Source of the DNA: Nocardia wallacei
Lineage (GTDB): Bacteria; Actinomycetota; Actinomycetes; Mycobacteriales; Mycobacteriaceae
Length of the DNA stretch: 37,557 nucleotides
Reading direction: 5' to 3'
NCBI RefSeq assembly: GCF_029869545.1
Contig: NZ_JARWQD010000272.1
Location: 1-37,557 of the forward strand
The notes under the pieces were generated by a model. The model worked only from the letters and a program-made list of their open reading frames with translations, ran no database searches and was not told where the DNA came from. Each line of letters opens with the position of its first letter. Position 1 is the first letter of the stretch. Positions 1-8,300 of the stretch are shown here, in pieces. A program made the position numbers and the translations under genes.

Positions 1-2112
1 CGGGCGAGCTTGCGGCTACCGGGAATTGTCCGCCGCAGATCGACTGGCATCAAGAGGCGAGCACTGACCGCCACAGTGTGCTGGTGTGCTACAGCGACCG
101 GCGGCCCCCGTTTCCCGGGGCACTACGCGCTGGATCTGTTCCGGCGGCGCGCCGAACTCGTCGGCCGCTCCCTCACCGAAGAACAGCTCGAGACGGCGAG
201 CGCCATTTGCGAACGCCTGCACGACAATCCGCTCTATATACGGCTGGCGGCGGCGTACCTCCAGCGTCGGCCACTGCGGGTCCTGCTGCGCGGATTGAAC
301 GGCGAAACCGGCGTCGACGAGCGGCTGCGGTGGCCGCCGACACCGCACGCCGGCGTGGAGGAAAGACATCGCGGGATCGGCGATGCGATCGCGTGGTCGT
401 ACGAATTGTGCGACGACGAGGAACGTCTGCTGTTCGATCGGATGTCGGTATTCGCACCCGAATGTGAACTGGCCGCGATCGAGGCCGTCTGTGCCGATGA
501 CCCGGGCCCCGACGACGGGCTCGGCGCTGCCGCAACGCGATTGCCTCGCGGCCGGATCGAACACCTGCTGCAGCGGCTGGTGCGCCGATCGCTGGTATCG
601 GTACACCCCTCGCCGACCGGGCCGCGCTATTCGCTGCTGGAAAGCCTCCGGCTGTTCGCGGGTGAGCGGCTGCGCGAACGGACCGCGGCCGCCGCGGGCG
701 ATCCCGCACGGCGGCATCTGGAGTATTACCGCAACAGGGTCATCGATGCCGCGGCACACTGGTTCGGCCCCCGCGAGGACGAGCTGATGAGATGGATGCG
801 GTCGGCGTGGCCGAATCTGCGGACGGCGATTCGTACCGGCCTCGACACACCCGCGCACGCCGTTCTCGGCCTGGAGATATGTGTTGGCCTGCAGGCATTT
901 CCCGCATCGGCCACGCCCTCGCTGTGGGAGCTGCGGCAGTGGACCGAGCGCGCGGCGGCCGCGGCCGGATCGTCGGCAGGGCCGACCGCGAGGCTGCGGT
1001 CGCAGGCAACGGCGGCGCTGGCGTGGATCGCGCTACGACAGGGTTCGCACGACGATGCCGAGCGGTGGCTGCGAGAGTTACGGCACCGGCGCGACACCGC
1101 GACGGCCGCTGCCGGGCCGCCCGCCATCGCCGAGTTCGTGTCGGGATATGCGCTGTGGATGATTCGGCAGGATGGGGCGGCGGTCGGCGTATTGGCCCGC
1201 GCCCGAGACGAGTTCGAGCGCGACGGCGAGCCGGGCATGGCCGCCCGGTGCGCGGTGACGGAGGCCGCCGCGGCGGCGCTGCTGTGCGGACCCGAGGATG
1301 CCGATCGCCGCATCGGCCCGCTGCGCGCCCGCGCCGGTGCGGCGGCGTCGCGTTGGGCGATGGCGTGGGCCGATCTCATCGAGGCCGTCGTGCTGATTCA
1401 CCGCGGGAATGCGGCTCGCGCAACCGATCTCATCGCCCGGGCGGCAACGCACCTGGTATCAGCCGGCGACCTCTGGGGCGCCGCGTGGGCCGTGATGCTT
1501 CGTATCTGGGCGCTCGCCCTGAGCATCGCGGGCTCCGGCGGTCCCGGATCCCTCCGCGCGTCCGCTGCCGCGGAGGTAGCTCGGCTGGCCGGTGTCATGG
1601 ATGCGGTTCGTGCCGGTCTCGGCATCGATCTCGGAACGTCCGCGGACCTCGCCGAGCGGACCGCCGCCGCCGTCGAGATAGCCCGAGATCTCCTCGGGGC
1701 CGAGGCATTCGGCCTCGCGCACGCCCGAGGCGCGCGACTGGACCTGAAACGGGACGGGCTGGAGCGGATGCTGTCGGGCACCTTCGAGGGTGAGCGGCGG
1801 CAGGATCGTCTCGGCGGCGCGGCGGATTCGCGATGGGACGAGCTGTCGAAGTCCGAGCAACACGTGGCCCTGCTGGCGGCCGCCGGATGGACGAATACGG
1901 CGATCGCGGCGCGGCGCGGAACATCGGTCCGCACGGTGCACGCGCAGATCGCCGCGACCCTGCACAAATTGATGATCAGCTCGCGTCGCGACATCGCCGG
2001 ATTCGTCCCGGCGCCGAGGAGGTTCGAGATTCTGCAAGAGGCCGCGCGCCGGACCCGAAGCGACCCCGGCGGTGCCGTCGCGCGGGGCATGCGCTGCAGT
2101 CAGGGGTCCTGA
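1..2112 (+). CDS. LuxR-family ATPase transcriptional regulator, 5' truncated
   Basis: The reading frame is open from the window edge and ends at a TGA. It reads as the C-terminal two thirds of a large STAND/NB-ARC-type regulator. From about base 120 it shows the ATPase C-terminal subdomain pattern (ALDLFRRRA, then DAIAWSYELCDDEERLLFDRMSVFA), then a helical TPR-like middle (about residues 300-570). It ends with a LuxR/GerE helix-turn-helix at about residues 609-667 (LSKSEQHVALLAAAGWTNTA, then SVRTVHAQIAATLHKL). The Walker A and B segments should lie upstream, outside the window. Family knowledge: such proteins bind DNA through the C-terminal HTH and use the ATPase/TPR part as a signal-responsive switch. 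The first ~115 bases have poorer codon use in this frame than in frame +3, so the true frame may change near base 118. It converges on the sigma factor gene with a 16-base gap. Confidence 0.8.
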   Translation, partial: RASLRLPGIVRRRSTGIKRRALTATVCWCATATGGPRFPGHYALDLFRRRAELVGRSLTEEQLETASAICERLHDNPLYIRLAAAYLQRRPLRVLLRGLNGETGVDERLRWPPTPHAGVEERHRGIGDAIAWSYELCDDEERLLFDRMSVFAPECELAAIEAVCADDPGPDDGLGAAATRLPRGRIEHLLQRLVRRSLVSVHPSPTGPRYSLLESLRLFAGERLRERTAAAAGDPARRHLEYYRNRVIDAAAHWFGPREDELMRWMRSAWPNLRTAIRTGLDTPAHAVLGLEICVGLQAFPASATPSLWELRQWTERAAAAAGSSAGPTARLRSQATAALAWIALRQGSHDDAERWLRELRHRRDTATAAAGPPAIAEFVSGYALWMIRQDGAAVGVLARARDEFERDGEPGMAARCAVTEAAAAALLCGPEDADRRIGPLRARAGAAASRWAMAWADLIEAVVLIHRGNAARATDLIARAATHLVSAGDLWGAAWAVMLRIWALALSIAGSGGPGSLRASAAAEVARLAGVMDAVRAGLGIDLGTSADLAERTAAAVEIARDLLGAEAFGLAHARGARLDLKRDGLERMLSGTFEGERRQDRLGGAADSRWDELSKSEQHVALLAAAGWTNTAIAARRGTSVRTVHAQIAATLHKLMISSRRDIAGFVPAPRRFEILQEAARRTRSDPGGAVARGMRCSQGS

Positions 2113-2128
2113 CCCGTTGTCGCATATG

Positions 2129-2806
2129 TCAGGCGATCAGCTCGAGCTGCGCTCGAACCCGCTGCAGGGCGTCGTGCACGTAGCCCTTCGCCGTGCCGGT
2201 GGCGACGCCCATGATGCGGGCGGTTTCCGCGTAGGTGTTGCCCTCGTAGGCTCGCAGGACGACCGCTTCGCGCTCGCGCGGCGGCAGGGTGTCCAGCGCG
2301 CCGATCAACGCCTGGCGCAAGACCACGATGTCGTCCATGTTCAGGCCCGCCCGGTCGGCGAGCAGTGCGATCCGCTCGTCACCGTCGGAGTCGAACCGTT
2401 CGCGATCGGTTGCCGCCCTACGCCACGCGTCGCGAACGAGATTCTTGGCGACCGTCCACAGGTAGGCGCGCAGCTGGTCGGCCGTGGTGATGTCGGGCCT
2501 GGCGGCGTACACCCGCATCAGCGCGGTCTGCACGATGTCCTCGGCGTCGGTGCGGCTGCCGACCTGCCGGGTGGCCCAGGCGAGCAGCATGTCGCTGGCC
2601 GAATCGAATGCCTCGAGCAACAGCTCGTCGAACTGATCTGCCCGTTCGGCGCCACCGCTGCCGCGGCCGATCCGGATGAGGGCCGGGCCGGGGGCGGGTT
2701 GGGCGAGCCAGGACAGCGGATCTCGGGCGCAGTCCGCGAGCACAGCTCCCAGTAGTGCCGTCAGTGCGGTCTCGGCGGGCAGGCCGGACTCGGGGAGTCT
2801 GTTCAT
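2129..2806 (-). CDS. ECF-type RNA polymerase sigma factor
   Basis: A 225-residue sigma-70 family protein of the extracytoplasmic-function class. Sigma region 2 lies at about residues 64-130 (DAEDIVQTALMRVY and LRAYLWTVAKNLVRDAWRR). Region 4 lies at about 163-218 (TLPPREREAVVLRAYEGNTY, then a helix-turn-helix ending HDALQRVR). Regions 1 and 3 are absent, as usual for ECF factors. An unusual ~60-residue N-terminal stretch precedes region 2. It directs RNA polymerase to a small regulon. No classical anti-sigma domain such as zf-HC2 is encoded next door, but two small membrane proteins lie directly upstream on the same strand and could be sensors; that is inference. The start ATG at 2806 has only a weak purine-rich ribosome site. 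It is the last gene of the minus-strand run beginning at 5175. Confidence 0.9.
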   Translation of the reverse strand: MNRLPESGLPAETALTALLGAVLADCARDPLSWLAQPAPGPALIRIGRGSGGAERADQFDELLLEAFDSASDMLLAWATRQVGSRTDAEDIVQTALMRVYAARPDITTADQLRAYLWTVAKNLVRDAWRRAATDRERFDSDGDERIALLADRAGLNMDDIVVLRQALIGALDTLPPREREAVVLRAYEGNTYAETARIMGVATGTAKGYVHDALQRVRAQLELIA

Positions 2807-2909
2807 TCGATCTCGCCATGCTGTTCGCGGCCGCCGGGCGGCGGAATCGTCGGATACCCGAACACAATACCGGCGAACGACCCGCGAACAACGGGAACGG
2901 GCTCGGTCG

Positions 2910-3320
2910 TCAGAGCATCTGGCAGTAGCCTTCCGGCGGTACTCCCTCGGCCGTCCAGATCTTTATCAGGTACGCCATGACGCCCGCGCCCGCGATCGTG
3001 ATCGCGAGGGGAACGCGACTACTGAGCCTCGGGAAGCGCGGGGTTCGATGCAAAAGGGCGCTGGCGACCACGGCCATCGTCCCGGTCACGGCGCCCACGA
3101 GCGGCATGACGAACAGGGCGGTGACGAAGAGGAACATGACACCGAAGCCCCCGCCTGCGTCGAGGCCCACCGCGCACCGGCCCCAGGACGCCATTGTTTT
3201 CTGGTAGGTCAGCACAGCCGCGACGATTCCGGCGAAGATATACAGTGCGATCCACCATCCCGACCACCGCCGCGGGGTGCGGGGTTCGGGGATGGTGGAC
3301 CATTCGCCGAGTCGGGTCAT
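2910..3320 (-). CDS. Small polytopic membrane protein, unknown function
   Basis: A 136-residue protein I do not recognise. It has about three to four hydrophobic segments: roughly residues 21-40, 58-90 (long enough for two passes) and 104-119. A charged proline-rich N-terminus is followed by WSGWWIALYIFAGIVAAV. Cys49 and Cys134 are the only cysteines. Its ATG overlaps the stop codon of the upstream gene in an ATGA arrangement (3317-3320), so the two are very probably translated together. It lies 103 bases upstream of the ECF sigma gene on the same strand. A role in sensing or in holding the sigma factor at the membrane is possible, but nothing in the sequence shows it. Confidence 0.7.
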   Translation of the reverse strand: MTRLGEWSTIPEPRTPRRWSGWWIALYIFAGIVAAVLTYQKTMASWGRCAVGLDAGGGFGVMFLFVTALFVMPLVGAVTGTMAVVASALLHRTPRFPRLSSRVPLAITIAGAGVMAYLIKIWTAEGVPPEGYCQML

Positions 3321-3652
3321 CCGAGCCGTCGCGGCAGCGCCGGGGCACTGCCCGGCGCCGGGCTCGATGTCTTGTCGGGGGTCAGCGCGCCCAGCAGGCC
3401 GAGACCGAACACCAGGACGACGACCGAGCCGATGCCGATCATGACCCAGCCGCCGGTCTTGGCGCCGGACTGCTGCTCCTCGTAGTCACGCGTGGCGACA
3501 TGTCCGCCCCGCGAGGTCACCTCGCACTGGTCGCCCGAGCTCATAACGGATGTGCCGCAGGTGACTTCGTGCTGTGTGAGGGCGACGACCCCGCCGATCA
3601 GGAGTCCGATCCCGAGCAGCACCCCCGCCACCATCTTTATGATCGTCTTCAT
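3317..3652 (-). CDS. Small two-helix membrane protein, unknown function
   Basis: A 111-residue protein starting MKTIIKMVAGVLLGIGLLIG. The start at 3652 was chosen because it has a strong Shine-Dalgarno (GGAGGAA, about 5 bases upstream); the frame continues upstream but without typical content. Hydrophobic helices lie at about residues 5-25 and 68-90. Between them is a ~40-residue loop with two cysteines (Cys32, Cys43) that could form a disulfide if extracytoplasmic. The tail is Pro/Ser-rich (TPDKTSSPAPGSAPALP). Its stop overlaps the ATG of the 136-residue membrane protein by 4 bases. No named family is recognised; the layout resembles small actinobacterial envelope proteins. Confidence 0.72.
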   Translation of the reverse strand: MKTIIKMVAGVLLGIGLLIGGVVALTQHEVTCGTSVMSSGDQCEVTSRGGHVATRDYEEQQSGAKTGGWVMIGIGSVVVLVFGLGLLGALTPDKTSSPAPGSAPALPRRLG

Positions 3653-3684
3653 CGAGTTCCTCCGTGCATGGTTGTTCGAACAGA

Positions 3685-4149
3685 TCAGGGCTTGGGCAGC
3701 GTGCGGCCGCCCGGTGCCGAGGGCCCACCGGACTTGGTGCAATCGCTGAGCACGATGTGCGCGGCCCCGGGAGAGGCCGATCCCAGGCTCGGGAACTTCG
3801 GTGCGCGCAGGCCCAGCGCGTTGATCGCGCTCTGTTCGGCGTCTTCCCGGTTCACGCCCCACGCCCAGGCGAGGCTGTCGTCGGGGGCCTGGGCCACCGC
3901 GCCGCAGCCGTTGACGAAGTAGACGTAGGCGGAGCAGTCCCGTCCGCCGCCGCAGCGCGCGTCCGCCGCCCTGCCCGCCTCGGCCGGGCTCGGGTAGTTC
4001 ACGGCCGAGGCCACGTTGCCGGTGCGGAACGATATGGCGATGGCGCCGTGCATATCCGCGCTCGCGTGTGCCGTGCCTGCCCCCGCTCCGACGAGTGCCG
4101 TGGCGGCCAACAGCGCGAATGCGCCGGATACCTTGCGCGACAAAGACAT
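3685..4149 (-). CDS. Secreted DUF4189-type protein
   Basis: A 154-residue exported protein. A Sec-type signal peptide covers residues 1-29 (basic MSLSRK, hydrophobic AFALLAATALV, likely cleavage after AHA). The mature part has the DUF4189 pattern: GAIAISFRTG near the start, then AxxxAxxxC, a CSAYVYFVNGCGAVA core and WAWGVNREDAEQSAINAL. Four cysteines (66, 72, 82, 137) in the mature domain could form two disulfides. Family knowledge: DUF4189 proteins are common exported proteins of Nocardia and relatives and their function is not established. A good ribosome site (GAGGAA) precedes the ATG. It lies 32 bases upstream of the small two-helix protein gene, so co-transcription is likely. Confidence 0.82.
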   Translation of the reverse strand: MSLSRKVSGAFALLAATALVGAGAGTAHASADMHGAIAISFRTGNVASAVNYPSPAEAGRAADARCGGGRDCSAYVYFVNGCGAVAQAPDDSLAWAWGVNREDAEQSAINALGLRAPKFPSLGSASPGAAHIVLSDCTKSGGPSAPGGRTLPKP

Positions 4150-4257
4150 AGGATTTCCTCTCGGTGACTTCGACTGTGCGATGTGATCATCGGCTACCGG
4201 GTACGACAGCGGCCGAGGCGAAATGGTTGGGGCGGTTCGGAAACGGATCCGAGAGGT

Positions 4258-5175
4258 TCAGCTCGACAGCAGGGGGAGCACGACGAGGAACCACAGGAGA
4301 ATTCCCAGCGGTATCGCGAACCCGATGGCCCCGGGCCTGCGGAACAGCGGTCGGCCGGGATCCATCGGCTGTCCCGGCATGCCCGGAATCGGCGGGGGGA
4401 GTTGAGCTATCCGCGAATGAGCGGACATGTTGGACAGGATCGTGATGGCGTTGATGATCAGCGACAAGGGGCCCCACCAGCCGAACCACACGCTCTCGAT
4501 CGTCATCCGGCGGAGGGTGGCCAGGCCGCAGTCGCGGCAGAACGGGCCGGGCATCCGTACGAACTGCATCATCAGGATGAATCCGCGATGGCTGCGGATC
4601 GTCACCGCGGCCGCGGGCGTCGCGCCGCAGTGCAGGCAGTACAGGCGCTGATCCGCGTAACCCGACGGCATTGCGGGAGTCGACATCGCGGGTGGGGCCG
4701 AGGACTGCCGGGACTCCAGCCCGGTCAGCATGGTGCCCAGGACATCGGCTTGCAGGAGATCGAGAAGTTCGTTGCGGCGCAGTCCGTCGTGCAGGACCAG
4801 CGCCGCGGCGGTGGAATCGTCGTCGACCAGCCCGAGCGCCACCATCCCGGCCGGAACCTCCGGCATGTTGTGGCGGCGAGCCAGATCCACGGCGGTTCGC
4901 AGGGCGGCGGCGCAGGTGTCGGTGAGCCGGACGCCTTCCCAGTGTGACGAGCTGTCGGTGAGCGGATCCCGCGCGACCTTTCCGGCGAGGATCTCGGAAT
5001 CGCCGCAGTGCAGCGAGATCCGGTTCCAATGGCCGGACGAATCGATCCGCATCAGCGCGACGAGCAGGTCCCGGGTGTCGACCGGTCGCGGCCCGGCATC
5101 GGATCCTGCTTGCCGCAGTGCGGTTGCCGCGGTCGGATGCAGCGGCAGGCCCACGGTCATGCCGGTGTTCTCCAT
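4258..5175 (-). CDS. Clp-N-like / zinc-ribbon membrane protein
   Basis: A 305-residue protein. The start at 5175 is fixed by a strong AGGAGG ribosome site. Residues ~10-150 resemble the double helical repeat of the Clp amino-terminal domain: LHPTAATALRQAG with a following VDTRDLLVALM, then LTDTCAAALRTAVDLARRHN with VPAGMVALGLV. A zinc ribbon follows, with two CxxC knuckles (Cys180/183, YCLHCG; Cys213/216, FCRDCG). Two hydrophobic segments lie at about 235-251 and 283-302, separated by a Pro/Met-rich loop. The Clp-N fold in ClpA/C binds substrates and adaptors, so here it may recruit proteins to the membrane; there is no AAA+ domain. It is transcribed divergently from the protease-ATPase gene, 155 bases away, which suggests shared regulation. 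The Clp-N assignment rests on pattern, not a profile search. Confidence 0.68.
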   Translation of the reverse strand: MENTGMTVGLPLHPTAATALRQAGSDAGPRPVDTRDLLVALMRIDSSGHWNRISLHCGDSEILAGKVARDPLTDSSSHWEGVRLTDTCAAALRTAVDLARRHNMPEVPAGMVALGLVDDDSTAAALVLHDGLRRNELLDLLQADVLGTMLTGLESRQSSAPPAMSTPAMPSGYADQRLYCLHCGATPAAAVTIRSHRGFILMMQFVRMPGPFCRDCGLATLRRMTIESVWFGWWGPLSLIINAITILSNMSAHSRIAQLPPPIPGMPGQPMDPGRPLFRRPGAIGFAIPLGILLWFLVVLPLLSS

Positions 5176-5330
5176 GTTCCCTCCTGGTGTGTCACGCCTC
5201 GACCCGAGCCGGGTGCTCTCGCGGGTACAGACCCGGCGGGCGGCAAAAGGGTTGGGGCATTCCGGGTATCGTTCGCGCCACCGTGGCACCGACCCTGCGT
5301 TTCGGTGCGAGCGGTGGGAGGAGCCACGGG
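5176..5330. promoter_or_regulatory. Divergent promoter region of the protease-ATPase cassette
   Basis: This 155-base region must hold both start sites for the divergent Clp-N-like and protease-STAND genes. On the plus strand TATCGT (5267-5272) within CGGGTATCGT is a possible -10 element; no convincing -35 precedes it at normal spacing. An inverted repeat ACCCG-AGC-CGGGT lies at 5202-5214 and could be an operator or a leader hairpin for the minus-strand gene. GGGAGGAGC at 5317-5325 is the plus-strand ribosome site. Nothing clearly matches an ECF promoter. Confidence 0.35.
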
Positions 5331-8300
5331 ATGAGGGCAGACGTAACGGACGGGGGCAGCGCGGGTTTCGCCTCGCCTGCCGTGCGGGTGGTGACCGAGT
5401 CGGGCGCGGTGATCGGTGCCGGGTTCGTCGTGGGCCCGCGGTTGATCGCGACCTGTGCGCACGTGGTCTCCGAGGCGGCCGGGTCCGATGCGCAGGAGAC
5501 TCAGCCGCCGAGCACCGCGGTGTGGGTCGACTTTCCGCTGCTGCCCGGGGCCGTCCGGGTCGCCGCGCGGGTGCGCCGATGGGCGCCGATCACGGCCGAC
5601 GGCGGCGGCGATATCGCGGTGCTGGAGATCGTCGACGCCCTGCCGGAACCTGTGGTGGCGCCGCCGTTCTGGCGTGCCGATGAACCATGGGGCCGGGAAT
5701 TTCGAATGCTGGGGTTCCCGGCCGAATTCGATACGGGCGTCTGGGTTTCGGGGGAGTTCCGGGCGGCGCAGGGGGTGGGCTGGCTGCAGCTGCAGGCGGC
5801 GACCGGCGGGCAGCCGATCACGGGCGGGTTCAGCGGGGCGGCGGTGTGGGACGCGGCCTCCGGTGCCGTGGTCGGCATGGCGGTGGCCGCGGACCGTCGC
5901 CGATATACGCGGACCGCGTTCATGATTCCGATCGCCGAGGTGCTCGGGATCGATCCGGCGATGCTGCCGAATCCGTATCGCGGGCTGGAACGATTCGAGG
6001 AGAGTGACGCGCCCCTGTTCCACGGCCGCGACGCCGATATCGAACGGGTGCTGACGGCGTTGGAACAGCGCTCGTTCGTGGCGGTCGTCGGCGGTTCGGG
6101 CACGGGGAAGTCGTCGTTGGTGAGCGCGGGCGTGGTGCCCCGGGTGCGTGCGCGTGGCATGGCGGTCGCCGCGATTCGTCTCACCGGCCTGTCGGTGACC
6201 TCGAATTCGCGGGTGCACGACGGTGATCCGGTGGACCTCGTCATGGATGTCGTGTGGCAGACGGCCGACCGCGACCGTGCGGCCGAGCTGGTGGACCGCA
6301 TCCCGGACGAAGGGCTGCTGGTGTTCTCCGACCAGTTCGAGGATCTCGCGGCGACGGCACCCGCGCAGGCGCAGGATCTGGTGCACCGGCTCATCGAACT
6401 CGTCGCCGCCGCCCGCGACAGCGGCAAGACGCTGCGGGTGGTGATGACGCTGCGCTGGGAGGCCGTCGGTGAACTCGTCGACACCGAGATCGCGAACCTG
6501 CTCGACGGCGCCACCGTGGCGCTGGCGGCCATGGAGCGTGAGCAGCTGCGGGATGTGATTCGCGGCCCGCTGGCCCATGCGCCGGGTGTCGGTATCGATG
6601 CCGATCTCGTCGAACGGCTCGTCGACGATACGGTGCACCAGCCCGGTGGTCTGCCGTTGCTCGAGTCGACGCTGACCGAACTGTGGGAGCAACGCGGCAG
6701 CGGGCGACTGACCCTGGCCGACTACCAGCGTTCCGGCGGTGTCGCGGGAGCGATCACCCGTCGCGCCGATCGCGCGCTCGCCCGGTTCACCGAGCCCGAG
6801 GCGGCCGCGGCGCGGCGGCTGCTGACGATGATCGCGGTACCGATCAAGACCGGCACCGGGTTCGTCCGGTCGGCGGTGGCCTTGGCCGACCACCCGGATC
6901 TGCACGGTCCCGCAGGGCATTTGGCCCGCGAGCGACTGGTGGCCGTCGATCGCCGGTCCGACGGCGTCGTGATCGTCGAGCTGGCCCATCAGGCCCTGAT
7001 CGACAACTGGCCCACCCTGCGAGGCTGGCTCGAATACGATCGCGACTTCCGTTCCTGGCAGCAGGAATTCGACAACCGGCGACTCGAATGGGAAGCCGCG
7101 CAACACGACAGCGGGGCACTGCTGCGCGGCAGTGCGCTGGCTACCGCCGAGGAATGGTCGGCCGCTCGTGCCTCGGATCTGTCCGCGGCACAGCACCGCT
7201 TCGTTCAGGCGAGCCGGCGGGTGCGGCGCCGGGAGGTGCGCCGCTGGCGGATCGTTACCGCCGTGACGGCCGTGCTGGCCCTGGTGGCCGCCACCACGGC
7301 GGTGGTGGCGTACCGCACCGGCCAGGAACGCGCGGAGCAACTGCGGCTGGCGGCCGGGATCAACCTAGCCAAGGAGTCGATGCGCCTGGCCGACCTGCAG
7401 CCGCTGACGGCCCTGCAGTTCGCCCAGGCCGCGCAGCGGCATGCTCCCGGGCATCCGGAGGTCGAGGACGCCCTGCTGCACCAGCAGGCCAGCTTCGGTG
7501 CGATCGCCGATTTCATACCGGGTGAGCTGCCGACCGGCCGGGGTCGTATCGCGGCGGCGGCCAGTGCGGACGGCGATGCGCTGGCAGCGGTCGGCACCGA
7601 TGGCGCGGTCCGGGTCCAGATCGGTCTTCATGACGGAAATCCGGCGCTCTGGCGGGTGCCTGTCGATGAACGCGTCGTCGCGGTGGCGATGTCCGACGAC
7701 GGCGGGAAAATCGCCGTGATCGAGCGCCGCGGACATGTGTCGGTGTGGGATGTGCGCAGCCGCACCGGGCCGGTGCACGTAAATGCGAGCACCGCACGGG
7801 AGCTGACGGACTTCGCGATAAAAGCCAGACTCTCGGCCGATGGCGGAGTGCTGGTGTTGTCGATCGATCCGGAGCGAGGACCCGGAAAGGCGTCCGCTCC
7901 CGATCTGATCGAGGTGTACGACATGTCGACCCCGCACCCGACTCGCATCGCGGTGCTTCCACCGGCAGCAGATCGGCGCGATCAAGTTCCGAGATACGTC
8001 GGCACCGGCGGTACGGAGGTCGTCTTCGAGGAAACCGATGGTGTCGAAATCTTCAACGTGGTCCGTGACCTCGGCGGAAATATAATTCGTATGCTTCCCG
8101 ACGGATTTCCCGTCCGTGGGAGCATATATTCTTGCCTACCGCCGGAGCCGAATCGGCCACGGCGAAATCTCGCGGTCTACGACGTCCGAACGGGAGTCGA
8201 GCGGTTCCGATTCGATGTGGACCGCGACTTCTGCACAAGGGCGAAGCTGGACAGCTCCGAGCAGTACTTCATCGATGCCGACAACCACCAGCACGACGCT

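Noticed and set aside
5157..7340. 727-codon minus-strand frame opposite the protease-STAND gene
   Set aside because: Shadow frame rich in His/Arg/Gly with no domain pattern; the plus strand carries intact catalytic motifs.
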